Of a stretch of 36,412 nt of DNA, positions 22,842 through 32,100 are shown one piece after another. How positions within the stretch are numbered: position 1 is the stretch's first letter; each line of letters starts with the position of its first letter. Source of the stretch: an uncultured Lachnospiraceae bacterium (GTDB lineage: Bacteria; Bacillota; Clostridia; Lachnospirales; Lachnospiraceae); contig CAJUBE010000042.1 of assembly GCA_910584725.1 (NCBI GenBank), positions 1-36,412 of the forward strand, in the 5' to 3' direction. Both the position numbers and the translations under genes were made by a program. The notes below the pieces were generated by a model, which saw only the letters and a list, made by a program, of their open reading frames with translations, was not told the origin of the DNA and searched no databases.

Positions 22842-23451
22842 ACGGGAACAGTTGATATTTAACATTGCGCAGATGGAGTGGGAGCTGTTTCAGCAGGTCT
22901 ACAATACGGGCGGCAGGGCTTCCTGTCAGGATGATCCCGACACCTTCTTTAAAATGCGTATGAGCCAGTGGATGGTTTACTCCGACGAGGTGCTTTTGAG
23001 TTATCAGGCGGATTGTCAGGAGGCCGTGAAGGAGGGGAGGAATCCCATCTTCGAGAAGTACGGCTTTATGATGGAGAGCACCTACCCTGAGGAATACGAG
23101 GGGATCAAGGGGCATCTTCCGGACGTGTCCGAGAAGAAGGAGATCGTGGAACGGATTATAGCGGTCAATCTGGAATGGGACGCGAAGATGGCCGAGGAGT
23201 ACCCGAACCTGCGAAAGCGGGGCAGGGTGGCCACCACAGCGGAAGATGGCATTATGGCAGGTTCTTCCATGGAGAGTTATCTTCGCGGCGAGCTCTACAC
23301 CTATTCCATGAAGACACTTTCGCTGATCTTAAAGGAGACGGAGGAAGCGAAAGAAAAGGGCGAGAGCCTGTTAAAGCAGACCATCGCCAATGAGACCGCG
23401 TTTTACGGGTATCAGTCCTTGGAAGATGCGGAAGCAAGATATGCGCGATAA
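22825..23451 (+). CDS. DUF4125-family protein
   Basis: A 208-residue soluble protein, mostly helical, with the family landmarks FNIAQMEWELFQQVYNTGGR and ASCQDDPDTFFKMRMSQWM in the first 50 residues, and NLRKRGR about residue 130. No signal peptide, membrane segment or catalytic motif is apparent. DUF4125 proteins are common in Lachnospiraceae and Ruminococcaceae; no biochemical role is known to me. It starts inside the end of the GerMN lipoprotein gene behind GGAGGCAGGAG. Its stop codon lies in the 5' arm of a long structured region. Confidence 0.75.
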   Translation: MAQVSEREQLIFNIAQMEWELFQQVYNTGGRASCQDDPDTFFKMRMSQWMVYSDEVLLSYQADCQEAVKEGRNPIFEKYGFMMESTYPEEYEGIKGHLPDVSEKKEIVERIIAVNLEWDAKMAEEYPNLRKRGRVATTAEDGIMAGSSMESYLRGELYTYSMKTLSLILKETEEAKEKGESLLKQTIANETAFYGYQSLEDAEARYAR

Positions 23452-23567
23452 GCAGAGGCGGAAAGCTTACGAAACAGGCACCATGCTTGCATGAGGGCGT
23501 GTTTCGGGAGATTTACGGCGAGCAACGCGAACGAGAGATGCGAAGCATCTCGAGTCTGCTTATGCGC
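23443..23567 (+). other. Three-way-junction-like folded region after DUF4125
   Basis: GCGC plus ATAAGCAGA (23443-23456, one bulged G) pairs with TCTGCTTAT plus GCGC (23555-23567), closing a domain of about 100 nt. Inside are CGAAACA/TGTTTCG (23470-23506, with an inner CATG/CATG) and GAGATGC/GCATCTC with a GAA loop (23535-23551). It lies in a gap with no gene, just before a terminator. It could be a 3' UTR stability element or part of a small RNA. Confidence 0.5.
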
Positions 23568-23570
23568 CAA

Positions 23571-24275
23571 CTAGAAGTGTAAGCGTCTGCGCACTTCGTT
23601 GCGCAGGCGTTTTTTTACGAGGATTGTGACGAGCGCCACGTCGATGATGACGCAGACAGTCAACACCACGGCGGACCAGGTTAGCCGCAGCGGGGAAAGA
23701 AGCATACGGCGGATCATCAGTTCCAGGGCAGTGCAGAACAGCGGGATTTCGATAAACAGGCATAACGCGCCTGAAAGAATCGTGAAAGGCACCCTTTTTG
23801 CAAGCAGAGTAAATACTTCCATGCCGATTGTGACGAGAGCCACGATGGGCAGTCCCAGTTCCCAGAACCATGCGGTGGAGGGGGTCAGATAGGCGATCAT
23901 GTACAGGTATACCGCCACTGCCATCCCGTCCGCAAAAAGCGAAATAAAGAACGGCATTTTGTTGTAGAACACCGCCGGGAAGGTGAATACAAACAGGCAG
24001 ATGCAGATACCGATCACCAGAAGGGACCAGAGGGAGCGGTAGAATACGAGCAGATTCAACAGCAGACAGGTGCCGCCCGTGGCGATCAGGACAACCGAGA
24101 GCAGGATGCCGAGATCCTTTCTCTTGACGACTTCCACCTGCCCTTTGTTGACGGGATAGGGGGAGGGCGGGAATTCTTTTCCGGCTTCTTTCGGGTTGAT
24201 GACGGGCGTGTGGCAGAGCGGGCATTCCTGCAGGGAAGCCTCCAGCTCTACGCCGCAGTTTACGCAGTATGACAT
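23571..24275 (-). CDS. Zinc-ribbon membrane protein, DUF6320-like
   Basis: The 234-residue protein starts with a zinc ribbon (MSYCVNCG and CPLCHTPV, four Cys at 4, 7, 18 and 21), a Pro-rich spacer, then six to seven hydrophobic segments, and ends in a basic tail. In Firmicutes this domain layout recurs beside alcohol-acetyltransferase-like proteins and HSL-type hydrolases, as it does here. The function is unknown; a regulatory or partner role in the same membrane process is plausible. AAAGGAAATTGT precedes ATG 24275. It is 67 nt after the acetyltransferase-like gene on the same strand and probably shares its transcript. Another long frame on the same strand here is a shadow. Confidence 0.75.
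   Translation of the reverse strand: MSYCVNCGVELEASLQECPLCHTPVINPKEAGKEFPPSPYPVNKGQVEVVKRKDLGILLSVVLIATGGTCLLLNLLVFYRSLWSLLVIGICICLFVFTFPAVFYNKMPFFISLFADGMAVAVYLYMIAYLTPSTAWFWELGLPIVALVTIGMEVFTLLAKRVPFTILSGALCLFIEIPLFCTALELMIRRMLLSPLRLTWSAVVLTVCVIIDVALVTILVKKRLRNEVRRRLHF
23584..23616 (+). terminator. Rho-independent terminator, embedded in the end of the opposite gene
   Basis: CGTCTGCGCA and TGCGCAGGCG pair over 10 positions (one G-T) around CTTCGT, followed by seven T. It ends the GerMN/DUF4125 transcript. On the other strand the same bases encode the basic C-terminus (RRRLHF) of the zinc-ribbon membrane protein. Confidence 0.85.
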
Positions 24276-24342
24276 ACAATTTCCTTTCTTAAATCATAAT
24301 TTAATCTGTTAAAATCAACATATTTCGGTCAAAAAAAATGTG

Positions 24343-25674
24343 TTATTGTAACTCGGATGAGCGGTTGCTCTCTATCTTTACATGGATGCCGTCCTGCACC
24401 AGTTTGCGGAAGAAATGCCGCTCCACGTCGCTTTCCACGATACTGCTGGCGAAGTTGATGGTCAGGATATCCTCAAAGCTGATGATGGCGCAGTTGGTGC
24501 GGGAAGAGAAGGGCTGTCCCATGTAGATATCAAAACGGTCGATAAAAGGTTTCATATCCTCCGGCACCGCCAGCGCGCCCATGTTGGTGAGCCCGGCGGA
24601 TGAATTTTTGTCCTGCACGCGGGTGTAGAAGGTGCGCACCACAAAGTCCTTGATAAATAGGGGCACGATACGGATCAGAAAGTTGTGCTTTGTGGCGGCG
24701 TTGGTGGTGATATCGCCGCGCAAGAATTTTTCATTGATATAATAACGCATAAAATTGTGTACCTCAGTCACAATCTCCTCAAACGTGTAGTCGCCGAGGC
24801 GTGGGTCGATGGAAGGGTACACCATGGTGATAAAATTGCGCAGGGTCTTTGAAGGAAAGAAGCGGCGCAGGTTTACGGGCATGGCAATCCGAACGGGACG
24901 GTACGTCAGGTGAAATTCCCGCTGCTGTTTCTGGAGCAGGGCGTAGAGCAGTACGGCGTTTAAGTATTCCGTGATGGTGGCGCCGTATTTTTTCGCTGCT
25001 GCCATGACTTCCTTCACAGACAGTACCCCGTTTACGATGTTCAGGGTGTAGAAGGGCTCCTTGGTACCGCGGACACGGTAAGTCTTTTCCGCCGGGCGCG
25101 GCGGCTTGACCTTCGCCGTGGCATAGCGCATGTAGGCGTCTTCCAGTTCGCCCGGATCAGGTTCCTCGTCCAGTTTTAACACAAAGCCGGAAGGTGCGAT
25201 TTTGTGTCCACGCAGTCCCAGATATACGGCGGTCAGCGTCTGTAAAAGGCTCATGCCGCCGGTGCCGTCGCCGAGACAGTGGTGCGCCTCCAGGGAGATG
25301 CGGCACCCGTAGTAGTATATTCTGATAAGATAACGGTTGTTACTTTTAAAATGCATGGGCATACAGGGGTTTTTGATATCCTCCTGCACGAAGGGACCGG
25401 GTCTGCTGTTCGGTTCCAGATAACGCCAGAACAGCCCCTTTCGGATCGCCACCTTGTAGGTGGGGAAGCGGGGCAGCGTAAGATCCAGCGCCTGCTGTAA
25501 GAGGGCAGGGTCTATCTCTTCCTTTAATTTTACGCTGAGACGGTAGACCGAAGAAAAATCCCGTCGCTGCAGGGTGGGATAGACGGTGGCTGACAGATCC
25601 AACTTATACCAGACGTCCTTTTTGCTCCGGACGACCGGTTTATTCAATTGTTTTTTCACAGAATTTCTATACAT
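24343..25674 (-). CDS. Alcohol-acetyltransferase/condensation-domain-like protein
   Basis: From ATG 25674 the protein is 443 residues. It has the acyltransferase motif AHHCLGDGTGG (HHxxxDG class) of chloramphenicol-acetyltransferase-like and condensation domains, preceded by LPRFPTYKVAIRKGLFWRYL and followed by a second half with FSSRTNCAIISFEDILTINF. It would join an acyl group to an alcohol or amine in the cytosol; no carrier-protein gene is nearby, so free acyl-CoA is the likely donor. The start is uncertain: the frame is open to 25818, and translation could begin later at a TTG near WYKLDLSA, where AAAAAGGACG could serve as ribosome binding site. It is divergent from the HSL hydrolase. 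Confidence 0.75.
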   Translation of the reverse strand: MYRNSVKKQLNKPVVRSKKDVWYKLDLSATVYPTLQRRDFSSVYRLSVKLKEEIDPALLQQALDLTLPRFPTYKVAIRKGLFWRYLEPNSRPGPFVQEDIKNPCMPMHFKSNNRYLIRIYYYGCRISLEAHHCLGDGTGGMSLLQTLTAVYLGLRGHKIAPSGFVLKLDEEPDPGELEDAYMRYATAKVKPPRPAEKTYRVRGTKEPFYTLNIVNGVLSVKEVMAAAKKYGATITEYLNAVLLYALLQKQQREFHLTYRPVRIAMPVNLRRFFPSKTLRNFITMVYPSIDPRLGDYTFEEIVTEVHNFMRYYINEKFLRGDITTNAATKHNFLIRIVPLFIKDFVVRTFYTRVQDKNSSAGLTNMGALAVPEDMKPFIDRFDIYMGQPFSSRTNCAIISFEDILTINFASSIVESDVERHFFRKLVQDGIHVKIESNRSSELQ

Positions 25675-25680
25675 GGAATA

Positions 25681-25715
25681 AGTATACCACAAATTCCCAT
25701 ATTTATGGTAGAATT
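25681..25715 (-). promoter_or_regulatory. Divergent promoter with candidate operator
   Basis: On the minus strand TATACT (25681-25686) is a plausible -10. Next to it AATTCCCATA and TATGGTAGAATT (25692-25715) form an interrupted inverted repeat, the size and spacing of a TetR-type operator. No regulator gene is adjacent. If this -10 is used, the ATG at 25674 would have almost no leader. The rest of the 163-nt gap includes GTTCAGCCA and TGGCTGAAC as widely spaced complementary arms. Confidence 0.35.
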
Positions 25716-25837
25716 GTTGCAACAGTTCAGCCATCTTCTTAAAAAAGGGTAAAGCAATAGGTGTCTTTGCAAATGGCGCTGGCTGAACGGATGGCGGTTT
25801 TGGCAGATTGGGAAACAAAAGCGGAGGAGAAGGAAAT

Positions 25838-26755
25838 ATGGCGAAGACGGATAAAAAGAACGCGGGTCTGATGAATCTGATTAAGCGGATGCACGGTGTG
25901 GTGGAGAACGTGGATATCGAGAAGCACCGCCAGTCGCAGGATCATTTCGGCGCCCTTTTAGGAAACAGCAGGGATGTGATTGTGGAGGAGGTGGAGATTG
26001 CCGCCCGCGGGGAGGACGGCGCTGCCATTCATGGAGAGTGGATTAGCGTAAACCGGGCGCATATGAAAAAATATATCATTCTCTATTGTCACGGTGGCGG
26101 CTATTCCACGGGCAGCAGTCTCTACGCCAGAACGTTGACGACGAAGCTGGCATCCTCCACTTCCATGGATGTGCTCAGCTTTGATTACAGACTTGCCCCC
26201 GAGAATCCGTATCCGGCGGCGACACAGGACGCCATGCAGGTATGGGATTATCTGATGCTTCTGGGGTACGGCGCGAGGGATGTGATTCTGGCGGGGGATT
26301 CCGCGGGCGGCAATCTGGCGCTTTCTCTCTGTCTCAAGCTGAAAAGCGAGGGACGGCTGATGCCGAGAGGGCTTGTGCTTATGTCTCCCTGGACGGATTT
26401 GACGTCCTCTGGGAAGTCCCATGTGACCAAGGCGGACATTGATCCTGTGCTGAATGCGCCTTATCTGGAGCAGATGATCGAGAACTACGCTGCGGGGCAG
26501 GAGCTGACAGACCCGTTGATTTCGCCCCTGTTCGGGGATTATGAGGGATTTCCGCCCACGTATATCCAGGTGGGGAGCAATGAGATCCTGCACGACGACG
26601 CGGCGCTGCTTTACAAAAAACTGTTGAAGGACAACGTCAGCGTGAAAATGGACGTGTTCAAGGGGATGTGGCATGTGTTCCAGATGTCGCCCTTTAAGAC
26701 CGCCTATGAGGCGATGGATAAGAATGCGGAGTTTATTTATGATATTTGCAGGTAG
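25838..26755 (+). CDS. Hormone-sensitive-lipase-family alpha/beta hydrolase
   Basis: The 305-residue protein has the HSL oxyanion motif HGGGYSTGS, SFDYRLAPENPYPAA, the nucleophile elbow GDSAGGNLALSLCLKL (catalytic Ser), an acid site in YIQVGSNEILHDDA, and the catalytic His in MWHVFQM. These enzymes are cytosolic esterases acting on short acyl esters. Its position divergent from an acyl-alcohol transferase suggests it cleaves related esters. ATG 25838 follows GCGGAGGAGAAGG; the open frame to 25808 is an unlikely extension. A strong terminator follows at 26875. Confidence 0.9.
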   Translation: MAKTDKKNAGLMNLIKRMHGVVENVDIEKHRQSQDHFGALLGNSRDVIVEEVEIAARGEDGAAIHGEWISVNRAHMKKYIILYCHGGGYSTGSSLYARTLTTKLASSTSMDVLSFDYRLAPENPYPAATQDAMQVWDYLMLLGYGARDVILAGDSAGGNLALSLCLKLKSEGRLMPRGLVLMSPWTDLTSSGKSHVTKADIDPVLNAPYLEQMIENYAAGQELTDPLISPLFGDYEGFPPTYIQVGSNEILHDDAALLYKKLLKDNVSVKMDVFKGMWHVFQMSPFKTAYEAMDKNAEFIYDICR

Positions 26756-26874
26756 GTAATTGAAAACTCATTCCGTAGTTGTTCAAATTGCGCAAATGGC
26801 ATATGGGATTAAGCAGGTTCGTACAAACTGTGGATCATTCGTTAATTGACAAAATGATAAGAGAGAGGCAGCGG

Positions 26875-26915
26875 CCGTCCGATAACGGGGATTATCCTGT
26901 TATCGGGCGGTTTTT
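26875..26915 (+). terminator. Rho-independent terminator after the hydrolase
   Basis: CCGTCCGATAAC (26875-26886) pairs with GTTATCGGGCGG (26899-26910) over 12 positions (one T-G) around a 12-nt loop, followed by TTTTT. It blocks read-through into the RHS gene, whose open frame begins 26 nt later. The 120 nt before it hold no gene. Confidence 0.9.
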
Positions 26916-26940
26916 GTATGGAAATTAAGATTCCCTTAAT

Positions 26941-29148
26941 TTGTTTCCAAATATTTACCGCGCGAAAAGCTATGATATTCTGTTTGACAATAAGGATTAC
27001 AATGTAACCACATTGTCCAAGACGTTTACCGGGCTTACGCCAAAGACGAGCCATACGATAGCGGTAAGGGCGAGGGGGGCAAAACAGACAAGCCCGTACA
27101 GCGCAACGCAGACGGTTAAGACTCCGCCTGTCGCTCCGGCAGTGCCGATGGGAATTACAAAGAAGGCGACAGAGACATCTGCGACCATCAGATGGAACAA
27201 GGTGGCAGGCGCGATCGGGTATCTGATCCGTCTGAACAGCGATGAGGTATACGGGCTTGAGAACACCACTTCCACGACATATGGCGGCCTGAAACCGAAG
27301 ACGGCTTATACCTATCAGGTGGCTTCCAGAAGTCTGGACGGCGTGGGCAGCTATAGTGCGGCGAAAACGATAAAAACGCTGGCACAAATACCGCAGGCGC
27401 CCTTGGACTCAGGTATACAGGGACAGACTACAGAAAATTCCGTTACCATAAAATGGGATGCTGTCAGTGGAGCGACGGGTTATGATATCCAGTTTAACGG
27501 AAGTACCTATGGCACGACTTCCCCGTCCAGAACATTTACGGGGCTGAAGGACAATACAGAATACGCTTATAGAATCCGTTCCAAAAATGCAGACGGCGTC
27601 AGTGAGTATGGACCGGAGAAAAAGGTGCGGACAACTCCGAAGGCGCCCACTAATCCGATCGCCTCTTCGGATGAGGAATCGGTCTCTGTGAGCTGGGCGC
27701 CGGTGGCCGGAGCGACCAGCTATGATCTGGAGATTGACGGCAAGGTCTATCGCGTAAACGGCACTTCGCACAGAGTGACAGGGCTGAAACCGAACACCTC
27801 TTACAGCTATCGGATCCGTGCCAATAACGCGGACGGTTCCAGCTCTTACAGCCGTACAAAGACGCTTAAGACGACATCTATGCCGCCGGAGACCGTAAAG
27901 GAGACGCGGGCGCAAACAACTATCACATTGAAATGGGATATGGTCAGCGGAGCATCCAATTACGATCTCCTGTTTAACGGGACTACATACCGGGTGACGG
28001 GTACCAGTAAGACGATTTCAGGATTGACGGCAAATACATCTTATAACTACCAGATTCGTGTGAATACCACGGACGGCTCCAGCTCCTACAGCCCGGTTAA
28101 GACGGTAAAGACACTGCCCTATGCGCCCTCCACATACCCGACGGTTAATACGACGGCTGCGGCGGATGCAGTTACACTTACATGGAATGCGGTGCCGGGA
28201 GCAACGGAATATGAACTCTATTTCGACGGTAAGACATATACGGTGACGGGAACATCCCATAAGGTGACAGGGCTTAAGGACGATACAAGCTACAGATATC
28301 AGATACGTTCTGTCAATGAGGGCGGACGCAGCAGTTATTCGCCGTCTAAGACGGTGAAAACCTTATTGAAGGCGCCGGATGTGCCGACGGATATTCGTTT
28401 CAGCGCCGGTTCTACCAGTGTCACCGTGAGCTGGAAGTATGTGTCGAAGGTAAAGAGCTACGACCTGTTATTTAACGGAACTGTATATAATACGACGGGG
28501 ACGTCAAAGACAGTTTCGGGTCTGCGTCCGGAGACTACTTACACGTGTCAGGTGCGCGCCAAAAATGACGCGGGAACCAGCGCCTACTCACCAGTGTATT
28601 CCGTGAAAACAACAATGGCACCGCCGGAAATGCCTGCGAATGTGCAGGCAACGGCGACTACCAATTCCGTGACGGTTTCATGGGGGAGCGTGAGCAGAGC
28701 TGCCGGTTACAGACTCCGTTTTAACGGCGAAACCCAAAGCGTAACCGGCACATCCAAAACCGTGACCGGATTGGAGCCCGGCACGGATTATGAGTACAGC
28801 GTGTGTGCATATAATGCCGGAGGAAACAGCGCATACACTGCAAGAAAGACGGTTACCACGGTTGCAGTGGGTCCTGCCGTACCCTCGGATGTCACGGCGC
28901 AGACCGGATTCAACAGTGTGATCGTGAGCTTCCCGCCGGTAACGGATGCGGCGGATTATGACATTACCTTTGACGGTACCGTCCACCATGTGTCCGGCAC
29001 GGAGCCCACGGCAGCGGGGCGGATTTGTAAGGTATTCTCTGGTTTGCAGCCGAATACGGAACATACCTACTGCGCGAGGGCAAATAACGCGGAGGGGTCC
29101 AGCCGCTACAGTGCGCCGGGAAGCGTAAGGACGGATATCAGTAAAAAG
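26941..29148 (+). repeat. Array of FN3 domains (one partial, eight complete)
   Basis: Units of about 80-85 residues repeat with SVTVSW, GATxYDLxFNG, TGTSKTVTGL, TxYxYQIRAxNADGSSSYS and TVKT as landmarks. The first unit lacks its leading strands and starts at KSYDILFDN. Units are clearly homologous but differ in most third positions, so the array is not recently amplified. These domains probably space the toxin shell from the cell surface. Confidence 0.85.
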
Positions 29149-32100
29149 AACGGTCTGGCTGACAGGGCTTCCGACAGCGCCTACACGGACGGCAGGATTT
29201 CTTATACGGGGAACGACCCGGTTAACGCGCTGACCGGCGCTTTCCTGTGGAGTTACACGTGTCTGGAGGATTACGGAAAGGATGGGCTGCAGCTCACGCT
29301 TATGTATGATTCCGACAGGGACGCGTTTGACACCGTGCTGGGAACAGGGTGGACGCATGAGTTGAACTATTTGCTGTATATGGATGAGGAATATGCGTAT
29401 TTCAGCACGCCTTATGGAGCGGTGATTCCATTCTCAAAGGAAGCGGATACCTCCTTCCGCGCGGCAGACGGCATCGGAACCGTATACACAATGGAACAGA
29501 GGGAGGATGCCTCTTATGTGGTCAGGAAACAGGACGGCACGGAGTATGTATTTGACAGCGCCCTCGTTCTTGCGCAGATTGTGGAAAACGGGCTGGTAAA
29601 ATACCGCTTTGATAAAAATGCGGAAGGACAGATCACGCAGATCAGCGGAAGACATGGAAGCAGCCTGAACTTTTCCTATACAGGGGGACATTTGTCTGAG
29701 GCGGCGGACAGTCAGGGAAATACGGCAGTCTTCACCTATCAGGAAGATCGTCTGACAGCGGTCGGCAACTCGGCGGGGAAATCCCTCTCCTTTGCTTATG
29801 AGGCGGGTCTTCTTTCAACCATTGCAGACTTCGCCGGACAGGTTTATCTGACAAATACGTATGATGCGTATGGCAGAGTGATCCGGCAGAACACGGCCGG
29901 CAGAGGTGAAAGTACTGTAACGTATGACCGGGAAAACAGAAAAACGGTATTTACCGATGCGGCGGGAAACAGCACGACTTATCTGTATGATACGGATGGA
30001 CGCGTCACGGATGTAGAACTGGCAGGAGCCGGGATACATAACAGTTATGACGAGGACGGCAGGCTGACGGAACAGACAGACGCGCTCGGGAACAGCACAA
30101 AGATGTCCTACGATGCGTGCGGACGCATGAACTGTGTCACATATCCTGACGGTACCATGGAGCAGGTTTCCTATAATGACAGAGGTCTGCCTGTCAGGAT
30201 CGTAAACCGGGACGGCGCCGAAAGCCGGTATGCATATGATGACGGCAATCATCTGATCAGCGTGCAGGACGAGCGTGGCAACAGCGGCACCTACACTTAC
30301 GACGAGGAGGATAACCTGCTCACATGGACTGACAGAACCGGGAACGTGTGGAGCTATGCCTACGACGAGGCAGGGCATCTGAAAGAGGCGAGTGATCCGG
30401 CAGGCAATGTCAGCAGATATGTCCATGATGCCATCGGCAGACTTCTTTCCTACACCTCTCCGACAGGAAAGACCGTATCTTATCAGTATTCCGCGGCCGG
30501 GGATCTGCTCAAGATTGCGGATGCGGACGGCGAGGTTCTCTTCTCCTACGATGAGAACGGCAACCGTACAGGCATTACAGACAGGCGGGGCAACAGCCAG
30601 CGTATGGAATACAACGGGATGGGACAGCTTTCACTGGTAACGGACTTTATGGGAAATGCCTATCGGTTCGCTTATGATGAGCGAGGCTGTCTGGTTGGAG
30701 AGAAGAATCCCATTGATGCGGAAGTGGCTTATACCTATGACGTGAGAGGCAATACCACAACCCGGACGGACGGAAACGGCAATGTGACTGCCTATGCCTA
30801 TGACGCGGCGGATCGGCTGACGCAGATTACCGATGCGGCAGGAGGTATTCTGCAGTATACCTATGACGCCATGGGGCGCGTAAAGACCGTCACCGATCCG
30901 CTGGAGCGTCAGACGACTTATACCCATGACGCGCAGGGGCGTGTCATCAGCGTGACGGACGCTCTGGGAAACAGTGTGAGCTTCACCTACGATCAGGCGG
31001 GCAATTTGCTGACCAGAACGGACGAGGACGGGAACGTTACAACCTATACCTATGATGAGGAAAACAGGCTGCTTACGGAGACGACGCCGGCAGGAACCAC
31101 CCGTTATACGTATGACGGGACGGGGCAGGTCATTGCGGTGGAGGCGCCGGATGAGTCAGTGCAGAAGGCGGTCTATGACGCGGACGGCAATCTGACGGAA
31201 GCGACCGACCCGGAAAACAACAGGACCGTCTGTGTTTACAACGAAGCCGGTCACATGACGGAGGTCACGTCGCCGGATGGCGGGAAAACCCTCTACCAGT
31301 ATGATGCGAACGGCAACTGCACGAAAATCACGGATGCGGAAGGAAACAGCAGGAGCTATGTGTTTGACGAAAACAACCGCCTCACGGCAGTAACTGATGC
31401 GATGGGACAGACTACGACCTGCGAATATGACGCGGCAGGGAGGATGACAGCCGTCACGGATGCCAGAGGAGGAAGAAGTACGCTGTGCTATGATGCAAAC
31501 GGCAATCTGGTCAGCGAAACCGATCCTCTGGGCGGCGTTAAGACGTACACTTACGACAGCCTGAACCGCATCATCAAGAGTGTGGACGAGGAGGGGCATA
31601 CGAAGAGCTGTGCCTATGACGCGGCAGGCAACATGATTTCCTTTACCGACGCCAACGGTAACAACTGGAGTTACAATTACGACGCCCTCAACCGCATGAC
31701 AGGCGTTACGGATCAAAACGGCGACAGTCTGACGCTTGCGTATACCAACACGGGAAAAGTCTCGAAGGTGACGGACAAGGAGGGTGCGCAGACAACTTAC
31801 CAGTATGATGACATGGGGCGGCTGTTAAAGATGACAGACGCGTCGGGGCACAGTCTGGCATTTACCTATGACAGTATGGGAAGAGTGCTGACGCAGACAG
31901 ACGCGGCAGGCAATGTGACAAAATATACCTATTCTCCTGCGGGCAATCTGACCGGCAGGAAAGACCCGGAGGGCAATACGGTCACTTATACCTACAATGC
32001 GGCAGGACAGGTGACGAAGGTGACGGATGCGCTGGGCGGTGATATGACTTATACCCGTGATGCGCTTGGACAGGTGACGAAGGTCACAAACCCGGAAGGG

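Noticed and set aside
23560..24279. 239-codon alternative frame over the zinc-ribbon membrane protein
   Set aside because: The chosen frame has four zinc Cys, clear membrane segments and a ribosome binding site; the alternative has none of these.
26918..26940. ATG at 26918 as the RHS start
   Set aside because: It is in a different frame from the RHS protein and stops after about 30 codons.
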